Assembly: GCA_017550775.1 (NCBI GenBank)
Contig: JAFZOA010000524.1
Span: 1 to 11,581 of the forward strand
Reading direction: 5' to 3'
Source of the DNA: Ruminiclostridium sp.
Lineage (GTDB): Bacteria > Bacillota_A > Clostridia > Oscillospirales > Ruminococcaceae
DNA length: 11,581 nt
Shown: piece after piece, positions 5,963 through 11,581 of the stretch
Position numbering within the stretch: the stretch's first letter is position 1
Layout: the number at the start of each line of letters is the position of its first letter
The notes under the pieces: generated by a model
The model's input: only the letters and a program-made list of their open reading frames with translations
Told to the model about the DNA's origin: nothing
Database searches by the model: none
Program-made: the position numbers and the translations under genes

Positions 5963-7807
5963 ATGATATCACGATACATCAAAAAAGCAGCAGCTATGTT
6001 CCTCGCTGTTTCTGCTATGACTCTTGTCGGCTGCGGGGGAGGAAGGAATACCGGCACGACCGCCGCTAAGACTGAAAGCCCCGCTCAGGCGACCACGACC
6101 GCTTCCGGAGAAACCTCCGTGACAACCGATACCGCTCCGGACGAAGAAATAAACACTCTCACCGCGCTTGAGGTCACCCGGCTCATGGGCAACGGCATCA
6201 ACCTCGGAAACACGCTCGAAGCGTACAACCACCAGGGCTATCTGAACGGACAGGATCCGGTATCGTTTGCGAGCTCGTGGGGAATGCCTTACACCACGCA
6301 GGAGATGATCGACGGCATGAAGGCAGCAGGCTTTGACACCCTGCGCATACCGGTAGCCTGGACGAACGGCATAAACTATGAGAGCGGCGACTACACCATA
6401 GACGAACGGCTCATGGCGCGCGTCGAGGAGGTAGTGAACTACGCCCTGAGCGCTGATATGTATGTCGTGGTCAACGACCACTGGGACGGAAGCTGGTGGG
6501 GAATGTTCGGTTCCGCGACAGAGGAGACCCGTGAGAAGGCAATGAAAATGTACAAGTCTATGTGGCGGCAGATCGCCGGACGTTTCGCCGACTATTCCTA
6601 TAAGCTGATATTCGAGTCCGCCAATGAGGAGCTCGGCGACCGCCTCAACGACAAGGACGTAGCCTCCGACTCCGGAAAGCTCTCCGTGAAGGAGTGCTAT
6701 GATACCGCCAACCTCATCAACAGCGAGTTCGTGAAGCTCGTTCGTTCGACGGGCGGTAAGAACGCCGACCGCTTCCTGCTTATCGCGGGCTATAACACAG
6801 ACATCGAGCACACCTGTGACAGCCGCTATCAGATGCCGGAGGACACCGCCGAGAACAAGCTCATCGTGTCTGTACATTACTACACCCCGTGGGATTACTG
6901 CGGAACCAAAGCAGTACAGCAGTGGGGAACACCGCGTGAGTACGCCGAGATGAACGAGCTTCTCGGTAAGCTCACGAAGTTCACAGATGAGGGCTACGGC
7001 GTTATAATCGGTGAGTACGGCGTGCTTACCGACGGAAAGGCTACCCCGAAGCCCGACACCGACATATACTTCACGAACTTCCTAAACAACTGCGACCTGT
7101 ACAACTACTGTCCTCTGCTGTGGGACTGCAACGGGCTGTTCCGCCGCAACGAGGGGAAGATCGCGGACGAGACCATAGCCAAGCTGTTCCTTGACAGGAG
7201 CTTCTCGGCGCAGTCCTCTCTTACCGACGAGCAGGTGCGCGAGAACGCGAAGAACGCTATGGAGCAGGACGCGGCGGCTGCCGAAGACAGAATGCTCGAC
7301 GAAGGGGATATACCCGCGTCCGACGACACCGCGGTAGCGTGGATAATGTATCAGAGCGCGGATTACACCGTTTCCTACAGCGTCGGCGACATCTACGACC
7401 CCACCAACAAGACTCTCGGTATCAAAGCGACCAATGCCCTTATCGAAGGCGAGGGACAGTACACGGTAGGGCTTGACTTCACAGGCGCGGGCGGCGCAAA
7501 GGGTGTGAACTTCTCGGCGCTCGGTATCTACAACGGAGAGAAGCTGTTCCCGGGTTGTGTCATCACTATCGACAGCTTCAAGGTGAACGGCGAGGAATAC
7601 GAGCTGAGTGGTAAAGGCTATACCGCGTCCGACGACAAGAAGTGTACCCGCATGAACCTTATGAACCCGTGGGTACCGAAAGCACCGGACGACGCGAGAA
7701 CACCTGACGGCGATACCTCGGATATCTCCGCGCAGATCTGGGAGATTGGCGCAAAGCAGAGGATAGAGTCGGTGGAGATAACATTCACGTTCACAGTTCC
7801 GGAGTAA
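5963..7807 (+). CDS. Glycoside hydrolase family 5 lipoprotein (cellulase/hemicellulase-like) with unassigned C-terminal domain
   Basis: The 614-residue enzyme should cleave beta-linked plant polysaccharide outside the cell by the retaining GH5 mechanism. It starts with a lipoprotein signal, lipobox LVGC (lipidated C24), then a Thr-rich linker (25-62). The GH5 barrel spans about 64-410: NGINLGNTLEA (77-87), GFDTLRIPVAW (123-133), VVVNDHWDGSWWG with H173, LIFESANEELG with acid/base E222, SVHYYTPWDY with H305, IIGEYG with nucleophile E351, and W387. Both catalytic glutamates are present. A helical, acidic linker (about 415-450) leads to a beta-rich domain (about 455-614) that I cannot assign; it is probably a carbohydrate-binding module. 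The ribosome site GGAGGAGG (5948-5955) is 7 nt before the ATG. Lipid anchoring rather than a dockerin suggests a cell-bound enzyme. The substrate (cellulose, glucan, xyloglucan or mannan) cannot be fixed from motifs. It is a single-gene unit behind a cre-type operator. Confidence 0.93.
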   Translation: MISRYIKKAAAMFLAVSAMTLVGCGGGRNTGTTAAKTESPAQATTTASGETSVTTDTAPDEEINTLTALEVTRLMGNGINLGNTLEAYNHQGYLNGQDPVSFASSWGMPYTTQEMIDGMKAAGFDTLRIPVAWTNGINYESGDYTIDERLMARVEEVVNYALSADMYVVVNDHWDGSWWGMFGSATEETREKAMKMYKSMWRQIAGRFADYSYKLIFESANEELGDRLNDKDVASDSGKLSVKECYDTANLINSEFVKLVRSTGGKNADRFLLIAGYNTDIEHTCDSRYQMPEDTAENKLIVSVHYYTPWDYCGTKAVQQWGTPREYAEMNELLGKLTKFTDEGYGVIIGEYGVLTDGKATPKPDTDIYFTNFLNNCDLYNYCPLLWDCNGLFRRNEGKIADETIAKLFLDRSFSAQSSLTDEQVRENAKNAMEQDAAAAEDRMLDEGDIPASDDTAVAWIMYQSADYTVSYSVGDIYDPTNKTLGIKATNALIEGEGQYTVGLDFTGAGGAKGVNFSALGIYNGEKLFPGCVITIDSFKVNGEEYELSGKGYTASDDKKCTRMNLMNPWVPKAPDDARTPDGDTSDISAQIWEIGAKQRIESVEITFTFTVPE

Positions 7808-7821
7808 AAAATACATTCCCG

Positions 7822-7856
7822 CAGCCCCGCTTTCCGGCGGGGCTGTTCTTCTGTTC
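7822..7856 (+). terminator. Rho-independent terminator of the GH5 gene
   Basis: A perfect 9-bp stem, CAGCCCCGC (7822-7830) with GCGGGGCTG (7837-7845), has a 6-nt loop and is followed by TTCTTCTGTTC. It begins 14 bp after the stop. Confidence 0.85.
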
Positions 7857-7986
7857 AGCGTTTTTTATGCCTTTGATACCCGGATTTAAGATACCTGCGT
7901 ATTGTGGATGTGTCAAAATTGAACAAACATTTTTTTTTTATTTGTCTAAAACAACGAAATAGGCTGTGTAACTGTTGGTAAAAATT

Positions 7987-8013
7987 ATTTTGTTATTGAC
8001 ATTTTGTTATTGA
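7987..8013 (+). repeat. 13-bp direct repeat overlapping the dehydratase promoter
   Basis: ATTTTGTTATTGA occurs at 7987-7999 and 8001-8013, a 14-bp period. The first copy runs into the -35 box and the second fills the spacer, so a protein bound to the pair would cover the promoter. Confidence 0.85.
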
Positions 8014-8024
8014 TTTGATAAAAT
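7996..8024 (+). promoter_or_regulatory. Sigma-A promoter of the dehydratase gene
   Basis: TTGACA (7996-8001) and TAAAAT (8019-8024) are separated by 17 bp. Predicted start is near 8031, leaving a long leader of about 140 nt, the longest before any gene here. Confidence 0.75.
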
Positions 8025-8072
8025 AAAATAGTATGGAATGTTGTGTGCGTGATACCCGAAAAATGTTCTTTT

Positions 8073-8096
8073 TGGATATACCGCAGCATATATCCA
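8073..8096 (+). repeat. 8-bp hairpin in the dehydratase leader
   Basis: TGGATATA (8073-8080) pairs perfectly with TATATCCA (8089-8096) around an 8-nt loop, followed by TAATTCTTTCTTTG. It could be a weak attenuator or an RNA-stabilising element. Confidence 0.5.
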
Positions 8097-8133
8097 TAAT
8101 TCTTTCTTTGCAATTATTAAAGGATTGATAAAA

Positions 8134-8169
8134 ATGATAAAGGTTTGCTTTTTAAAGGGGTGGTTCTGA
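8134..8169 (+). CDS. Possible 11-residue leader peptide upstream of the dehydratase
   Basis: An ATG at 8134 opens an 11-codon frame, MIKVCFLKGWF, ending in TGA at 8167-8169, one base before the dehydratase ATG (TGAAATG). AAAGGA at 8119-8124 is a usable ribosome site 9 nt before it, and the dehydratase ribosome site (AAGGGG, 8155-8160) lies inside the frame. The arrangement would allow translational coupling. The frame is short enough to arise by chance. Confidence 0.4.
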   Translation: MIKVCFLKGWF

Positions 8170-8170
8170 A

Positions 8171-10207
8171 ATGAGTCCTCCGAGAAGAGTTTTATCTGAC
8201 AAAAGAATACAGATACCGCTGCTGATGCTTTACGACTTCATGGCGATAATGGCATCATACTTTCTTGCCCTGTGGTTCAGGTTTGACTGTATGTATTCCG
8301 CTATTCCGAAGGATATTATGAACAGCTATGCGCTCTTCTGTCCTGTCTACGCTGTCGTATGTATAGTTGTATTCTATCTGCTCAGGTTTTACCGGATGAT
8401 CTGGAGCTTTGTCGGATTCAACGAGCTTCTGCATATAATGAGTGTTTCCGTGTGTATGTCGATGCTCCACATCTTCGGCATAACGATAATCTGTAGCAGA
8501 ATGCCCATGTCCTACTACCTTATGGGACTGTGTTTACAGGCTATCCTTGTAAGCGGGATAAGAGGCTCGTACAGGCTGCTTCTTGTCCTGAAAAACAAAA
8601 AGAACTCGGGCAGCATCACCGGCCGTGTCATGCTGATAGGCGCGGGGTCGTCGGGAGAAATGCTGATGCGCGACCTTCTGAACGCCCGGAGCCCCAAGGA
8701 CAAGGTCGTCTGCGCGATCGACGACAACCCGAACAAAAAGGGCAAGTTCATCATGGGCGTCCCGATCGTCGGCAACCGTGACGATATCCTCGCAAACGTT
8801 AAAAAATACGAGATCACCAAGATCTTTATCGCGATACCCTCTGCAACGGCGGAGCAGAAGCGCGATATCCTCAGTATATGCAGCGAGACCGACTGTGTAT
8901 TGAAGCAGCTTCCGAGCATCTACCAGCTCGTGAACGGACAAGCTACCGTGTCCGACATGAAGAACGTGTCGGTGGAGGATCTCCTCGGGCGTGAGCCGAT
9001 CAAGGCGGACATGAAGGAAGTGTTCGACTTCATAAACGGCAAGACCGTGCTCGTTACGGGCGGCGGCGGCTCTATCGGCTCGGAGCTTTGCAGACAGATA
9101 GCGGCACATTCCCCGAAGAAGCTGATAATCTTTGACGTGTACGAGAACAGCGCCTACGAGATACAGCTTGAACTGAGAGAGAAATACCCGGAGCTCGACC
9201 TTGAGGTGCTTATAGGCTCCGTCCGCGACAGCCGCCGTATATTCGGCGTGTTCGAGGAGTATCGTCCGGACATCGTGTACCATGCCGCAGCTCACAAGCA
9301 CGTCCCGCTCATGGAGGACAGCCCATGCGAGGCGATTAAGAATAACGCCATGGGTACATACAAGACCGCCTATGCCGCAATGACGCACGGCTGTAAGCGC
9401 TTTGTGCTCATCAGCACGGACAAGGCTGTCAACCCGACAAACATCATGGGTGCATCCAAGCGTCTGTGTGAGATGATAATTCAGGCGTTCGACGAGAAGA
9501 TCAAGGAGGGAAGAGCGGACGAGCTCCCTCAGCTCTTTACCCACAGCGGTATCGAGAACGCCGATAAGGACGGCACGGGAAGCGTGTTCAGGGGCATCAG
9601 CACCGAGTTCGTTGCGGTGCGCTTCGGAAATGTCCTCGGAAGCAACGGCTCCGTTATCCCGATATTCAAGAAGCAGATCGAGAAGGGCGGTCCCGTTACC
9701 GTAACTCACCCCGACATAATCCGCTACTTCATGACGATACCTGAGGCGGTGAGCCTTGTAATGCTTGCCGGAACATACGCTCACGGCGGCGAGATATTCG
9801 TCCTCGACATGGGAAGCCCCGTGAAGATAGATACGCTTGCCCGCAATCTTATCAAGCTCAGCGGCTTCAAGCCGGATGTTGACATAAAGATCGAGTACAG
9901 CGGTCTGCGCCCGGGTGAGAAGCTTTACGAGGAGAAGCTTATGTCCGAGGAGGGCCTCCGCAAGACGGACAACGACCTTATCCACATCGGACAGCCTATA
10001 CCGTTCAACGTGGACGAGTTCTTGAATCAGCTTGAAGGTATCACCGATGCCGCGTACAAGAACAAGAGCGACATCCGCGAACGGGTAATGAAGGTCGTCA
10101 CGACCTATCACCCCGCCAATAACGACGTTGTAACGTTCGGTGAGACCGAAAGAACGCCTGTTCCGAATGATACGCTAATTATGACCCCGCGCGAAGCGGT
10201 AGTATGA
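8171..10207 (+). CDS. Membrane-bound nucleotide-sugar 4,6-dehydratase (PglF/CapD/EpsC type)
   Basis: The 678-residue protein should convert UDP-GlcNAc or a similar nucleotide sugar to the 4-keto-6-deoxy form, an early step to modified sugars for capsule, exopolysaccharide or glycoprotein. Four hydrophobic segments fill residues about 15-140. A first Rossmann-like domain follows (VMLIGAGSSGE, about 153-163), then the dehydratase domain: NAD motif VTGGGGSIGSE (295-305), AAAHKHVPL (372-380), STDKAVNP (415-422), MGASK (426-430) and RPGEKLYEE (580-588). Met replaces the usual catalytic Tyr at 426, with K430 kept, as in the PglF-type subgroup; T416-D417-K418 is the expected catalytic set. Between K430 and VRFGNVL (483-489) there are about 52 residues where I recall about 20 in relatives, so an insertion lies near 441-475. 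AAGGGG (8155-8160) is the ribosome site. No glycosyltransferase or other polysaccharide gene lies beside it in the window. Confidence 0.93.
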   Translation: MSPPRRVLSDKRIQIPLLMLYDFMAIMASYFLALWFRFDCMYSAIPKDIMNSYALFCPVYAVVCIVVFYLLRFYRMIWSFVGFNELLHIMSVSVCMSMLHIFGITIICSRMPMSYYLMGLCLQAILVSGIRGSYRLLLVLKNKKNSGSITGRVMLIGAGSSGEMLMRDLLNARSPKDKVVCAIDDNPNKKGKFIMGVPIVGNRDDILANVKKYEITKIFIAIPSATAEQKRDILSICSETDCVLKQLPSIYQLVNGQATVSDMKNVSVEDLLGREPIKADMKEVFDFINGKTVLVTGGGGSIGSELCRQIAAHSPKKLIIFDVYENSAYEIQLELREKYPELDLEVLIGSVRDSRRIFGVFEEYRPDIVYHAAAHKHVPLMEDSPCEAIKNNAMGTYKTAYAAMTHGCKRFVLISTDKAVNPTNIMGASKRLCEMIIQAFDEKIKEGRADELPQLFTHSGIENADKDGTGSVFRGISTEFVAVRFGNVLGSNGSVIPIFKKQIEKGGPVTVTHPDIIRYFMTIPEAVSLVMLAGTYAHGGEIFVLDMGSPVKIDTLARNLIKLSGFKPDVDIKIEYSGLRPGEKLYEEKLMSEEGLRKTDNDLIHIGQPIPFNVDEFLNQLEGITDAAYKNKSDIRERVMKVVTTYHPANNDVVTFGETERTPVPNDTLIMTPREAVV

Positions 10208-10212
10208 TCTTT

Positions 10213-10245
10213 AACCCCGCCATTGGGCGGGGTTGACTTTATTTG
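10213..10245 (+). terminator. Rho-independent terminator of the dehydratase gene, overlapping the next promoter
   Basis: A perfect 9-bp stem, AACCCCGCC (10213-10221) with GGCGGGGTT (10226-10234), has a 4-nt loop. The following GACTTTATTTG is only moderately T-rich, so some read-through is possible. Its last two stem bases are the first two bases of the next -35 box. Confidence 0.78.
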
Positions 10246-10261
10246 TGCTGTATGATATAAT
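10233..10261 (+). promoter_or_regulatory. Sigma-A promoter of the NAD-salvage operon, extended -10
   Basis: TTGACT (10233-10238) and TATAAT (10256-10261) are separated by 17 bp, with TGA just before the -10 (10253-10255) forming an extended -10. Predicted start is near 10268. An upstream in-frame GTG at 10268 therefore cannot be the start codon. GGAGG (10291-10295) fixes the ATG at 10301. Confidence 0.88.
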
Positions 10262-10300
10262 ATTTTAGTGACCGGATCAGATCATGTTTTGGAGGTAGTT

Positions 10301-10816
10301 ATGAAAAATCTGATAGTAATTGATATGCAGAAGGATTTCGTTAACGGCTCGCTCGGCTCGGCAGCGGCGCAGTCGATCGTCCCGGGAGTAGAAAAAAAGC
10401 TTTCTGAGGGCGGATACGACAGGGTGATATTCACGTTTGATACCCACTTCGACAACTACTCCGACACGCTCGAAGGCAAGAAGCTTCCCGTGCCGCACTG
10501 TATCAAGGGTACGGACGGCTGGGAGACGGCGCTTGATAAGAGCCTGCTGACCGGACACGAGCTAATTGAGAAGAACACCTTCGGGTATGTGGGCTGGAAG
10601 GAGAAGCTCGGGCTGCTCGGCGGCGGTGACAGTATAGAGGTCGTGGGTCTCTGCACTGACATCTGCGTGGTATCCAACGCGCTGCTGCTGAGAGCCGCGT
10701 ACCCCGACGTTCCGATCACGGTGGATGCATCGTGCTGTGCGGGGACTTCCGATGAGGCGCACAAGGCTGCGCTCACGGTGATGAAGTCGTGCCAGATCGA
10801 CGTAGTGAACGAATGA
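10301..10816 (+). CDS. pncA: Nicotinamidase-like cysteine hydrolase (isochorismatase fold)
   Basis: This 171-residue protein should hydrolyse nicotinamide to nicotinate and ammonia in the cytoplasm. The cysteine-hydrolase triad is present: D8 in VIDMQKDFV, K91 in EKNTFGYV, and C122 in GLCTDICVVSN. Metal-site residues of nicotinamidases are also visible: D47 and H49 in FDTHFDNY, and H66 in PVPHCIKGTDGWE, a motif shared with the wider isochorismatase family. The ATG at 10301 follows GGAGG by 5 nt. The next gene starts 14 bp downstream and encodes nicotinate phosphoribosyltransferase, which uses the product of this reaction. That context is the main reason to prefer nicotinamidase over another amidase of the fold. 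At 171 residues it is slightly shorter than the roughly 180-210 common in the family. Confidence 0.88.
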   Translation: MKNLIVIDMQKDFVNGSLGSAAAQSIVPGVEKKLSEGGYDRVIFTFDTHFDNYSDTLEGKKLPVPHCIKGTDGWETALDKSLLTGHELIEKNTFGYVGWKEKLGLLGGGDSIEVVGLCTDICVVSNALLLRAAYPDVPITVDASCCAGTSDEAHKAALTVMKSCQIDVVNE

Positions 10817-10830
10817 CGGAGGGGAAAGAA

Positions 10831-11581
10831 ATGAGTACGGACGCAAAGCTCCCGCAGATAATAACAAGCCTGCTCGAAACGGATATGTACAAATTCAGTA
10901 TGGGTCAGGCTATTTACCACCAGTTCAGCGATTACAAGACAACGTGGTCGTTCAGGTGCCGGAACGAGGATGTAGTATTCACGCCGGAAATGGTGGATGA
11001 GATCAGAGCTCAGGTAAAGCTGTACTGCGGGCTTCGCTTCACGGAGGACGAGCTTGAATATCTCGATAATATCACGTGGATAAAGGGCTCGTATGTTGAC
11101 TATCTTCGACTGTGGGAGCCGCGGTACGAGGATTTCGAGATAACCTGTGAAGGCGGGAGCGGGCTTACTATAGAGACCCGCGGAACATGGCTTAACACAA
11201 GTATGTATGAGATACCCACGCTTGCGATAGTGAACGAGGTGTATTTCCGCATGAAATACGACTACGGCACGCTTATTGAGCAGTTCGACCGCCGTCTTGA
11301 AGAAAAGGCTTCCCGCCTTGAAAGAGGCGAGCTGGACATTTCGAGTTTCAGCGAGTTCGGACTGCGGCGCAGGCTGTCCTCCGAGGCACAGGAGCACGCG
11401 GTCAAGCGGCTTGCGGATATGAAACCGTGCAGCTCGAAGTTTGTCGGCACGTCCAACGTGTTCCTTGCGAAAAAGTACGGTGTGATGCCGGTGGGTACTA
11501 TGGCGCACGAGTGGATAATGTGCGTTGGACAGGGCAATCACAAGCACAACCCGGCGTACTCTAACTGGTACGCGCTGGACG
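10831..11581 (+). CDS. pncB: Nicotinate phosphoribosyltransferase, 5' part (cut by window edge)
   Basis: The frame opens at the ATG at 10831 with GGAGGGG (10818-10824) 6 nt upstream and stays open for 250 codons to the end of the window. The product should join nicotinate to PRPP, with ATP, to give nicotinate mononucleotide, the entry to NAD salvage. Family segments visible in order are LLETDMYKFSMGQA (about 14-27), EIPTLAIVNEVYF (about 127-139), SEFGLRRRLS (about 174-183), KFVGTSNVFLA (about 204-214) and VGTMAHEWIM (about 221-230), including the conserved His. Full-length relatives have roughly 400-490 residues, so about half is outside the window. It lies 14 bp after the nicotinamidase gene on the same strand, so the two are probably cotranscribed and form consecutive steps of one pathway. 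A long frame on the opposite strand (10456-11547) is a shadow of these two genes. Confidence 0.94.
   Translation, partial: MSTDAKLPQIITSLLETDMYKFSMGQAIYHQFSDYKTTWSFRCRNEDVVFTPEMVDEIRAQVKLYCGLRFTEDELEYLDNITWIKGSYVDYLRLWEPRYEDFEITCEGGSGLTIETRGTWLNTSMYEIPTLAIVNEVYFRMKYDYGTLIEQFDRRLEEKASRLERGELDISSFSEFGLRRRLSSEAQEHAVKRLADMKPCSSKFVGTSNVFLAKKYGVMPVGTMAHEWIMCVGQGNHKHNPAYSNWYALD

Larger units (their letters stand above)
7808..8170. other. 363-bp AT-rich region between GH5 and the dehydratase gene
   Basis: After the GH5 terminator this stretch holds a T-run near 7930-7940, a 13-bp direct repeat (7987-8013), a promoter (7996-8024), a leader with an 8-bp hairpin (8073-8096) and a possible 11-codon ORF (8134-8169). 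Nothing else is recognisable; I see no known riboswitch. Confidence 0.7.

Noticed and set aside
5969..6877. 302-codon open frame on the minus strand inside the GH5 gene
   Set aside because: The GH5 catalytic motifs are on the other strand and the antisense product shows no family features.
7082..7816. 244-codon minus-strand frame at the end of the GH5 gene
   Set aside because: It is a shadow of GH5 codons; it also runs through the GH5 stop region without a promoter or family signal.
8534..10111. 525-codon open frame on the minus strand
   Set aside because: It lies fully opposite the dehydratase, whose catalytic motifs are intact. Its product has no recognisable motif, and its length follows from the biased codon use of the real gene.
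10268..10300. GTG start upstream of the nicotinamidase
   Set aside because: It coincides with the predicted transcript start and has no ribosome site; GGAGG at 10291-10295 points to ATG 10301.
10456..11547. 363-codon open frame on the minus strand
   Set aside because: It is opposite the nicotinamidase and nicotinate phosphoribosyltransferase genes, both with clear family motifs and ribosome sites. It crosses their junction, as a chance frame would.
1..11581. Defence system, phage, insertion sequence or other mobile element
   Set aside because: No transposase, integrase, terminal repeat, nuclease-helicase pair or toxin-antitoxin pair is present; all recognisable genes are metabolic, repair, transport or surface genes.

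Overview
This window looks like part of the chromosome of a Gram-positive, fibre-degrading gut or rumen anaerobe of the Ruminococcus/Oscillospiraceae type (Bacillota). That assignment is an inference. It rests on moderately GC-rich genes with AT-rich gaps, strong GGAGG ribosome sites, sigma-A promoters of the TTGACA-17-TATAAT form, GC-rich terminators, Thr/Ser-rich exported lipoproteins and a lipoprotein family 5 glycoside hydrolase. There are no tRNA or rRNA genes, no insertion sequence, no phage gene and no CRISPR array. I see no clear new multi-gene system; the gene content is largely housekeeping plus surface carbohydrate chemistry.

Layout. (1) 1-521: the 3' part of a U32-family peptidase-like gene. 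(2) 689-2488: a Na+/phosphate symporter with a C-terminal PhoU-like domain, behind its own promoter. (3) 2537-3226, minus strand: an AlkD-like DNA alkylation repair protein, convergent with the symporter across a shared two-way terminator. (4) 3401-4408: an SGNH/GDSL hydrolase with an N-terminal export signal and a C-terminal membrane anchor, divergent from the repair gene; both promoters lie within about 110 bp. (5) 4538-5398, minus strand: a disordered Thr/Ser-rich lipoprotein, convergent with the SGNH gene across two back-to-back terminators. (6) 5399-5962: a long gap with heptamer repeats, small palindromes and the GH5 control region. (7) 5963-7807: a GH5 lipoprotein with an unassigned C-terminal domain. 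(8) 7808-8170: a gap with a promoter, a 13-bp direct repeat and a possible 11-codon leader ORF ending one base before the next gene. (9) 8171-10207: a membrane-bound nucleotide-sugar 4,6-dehydratase of the PglF/CapD/EpsC type. (10) 10301 to the end: a nicotinamidase-like gene and a nicotinate phosphoribosyltransferase gene cut by the window edge, forming an NAD-salvage operon.

How they work together. Most genes are single transcription units with their own promoter and terminator; only the last two form an obvious operon. The middle block (SGNH hydrolase, Thr-rich lipoprotein, GH5 enzyme) encodes three adjacent exported, membrane-anchored proteins and may be a small surface polysaccharide-handling set. 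The GH5 promoter carries a cre/LacI-type operator at its start point, which suggests catabolite or sugar-responsive control. The most useful leads are that control region, the unassigned GH5 C-terminal domain, the leader ORF and an insertion in the dehydratase, and the repeat cluster at 5497-5549.
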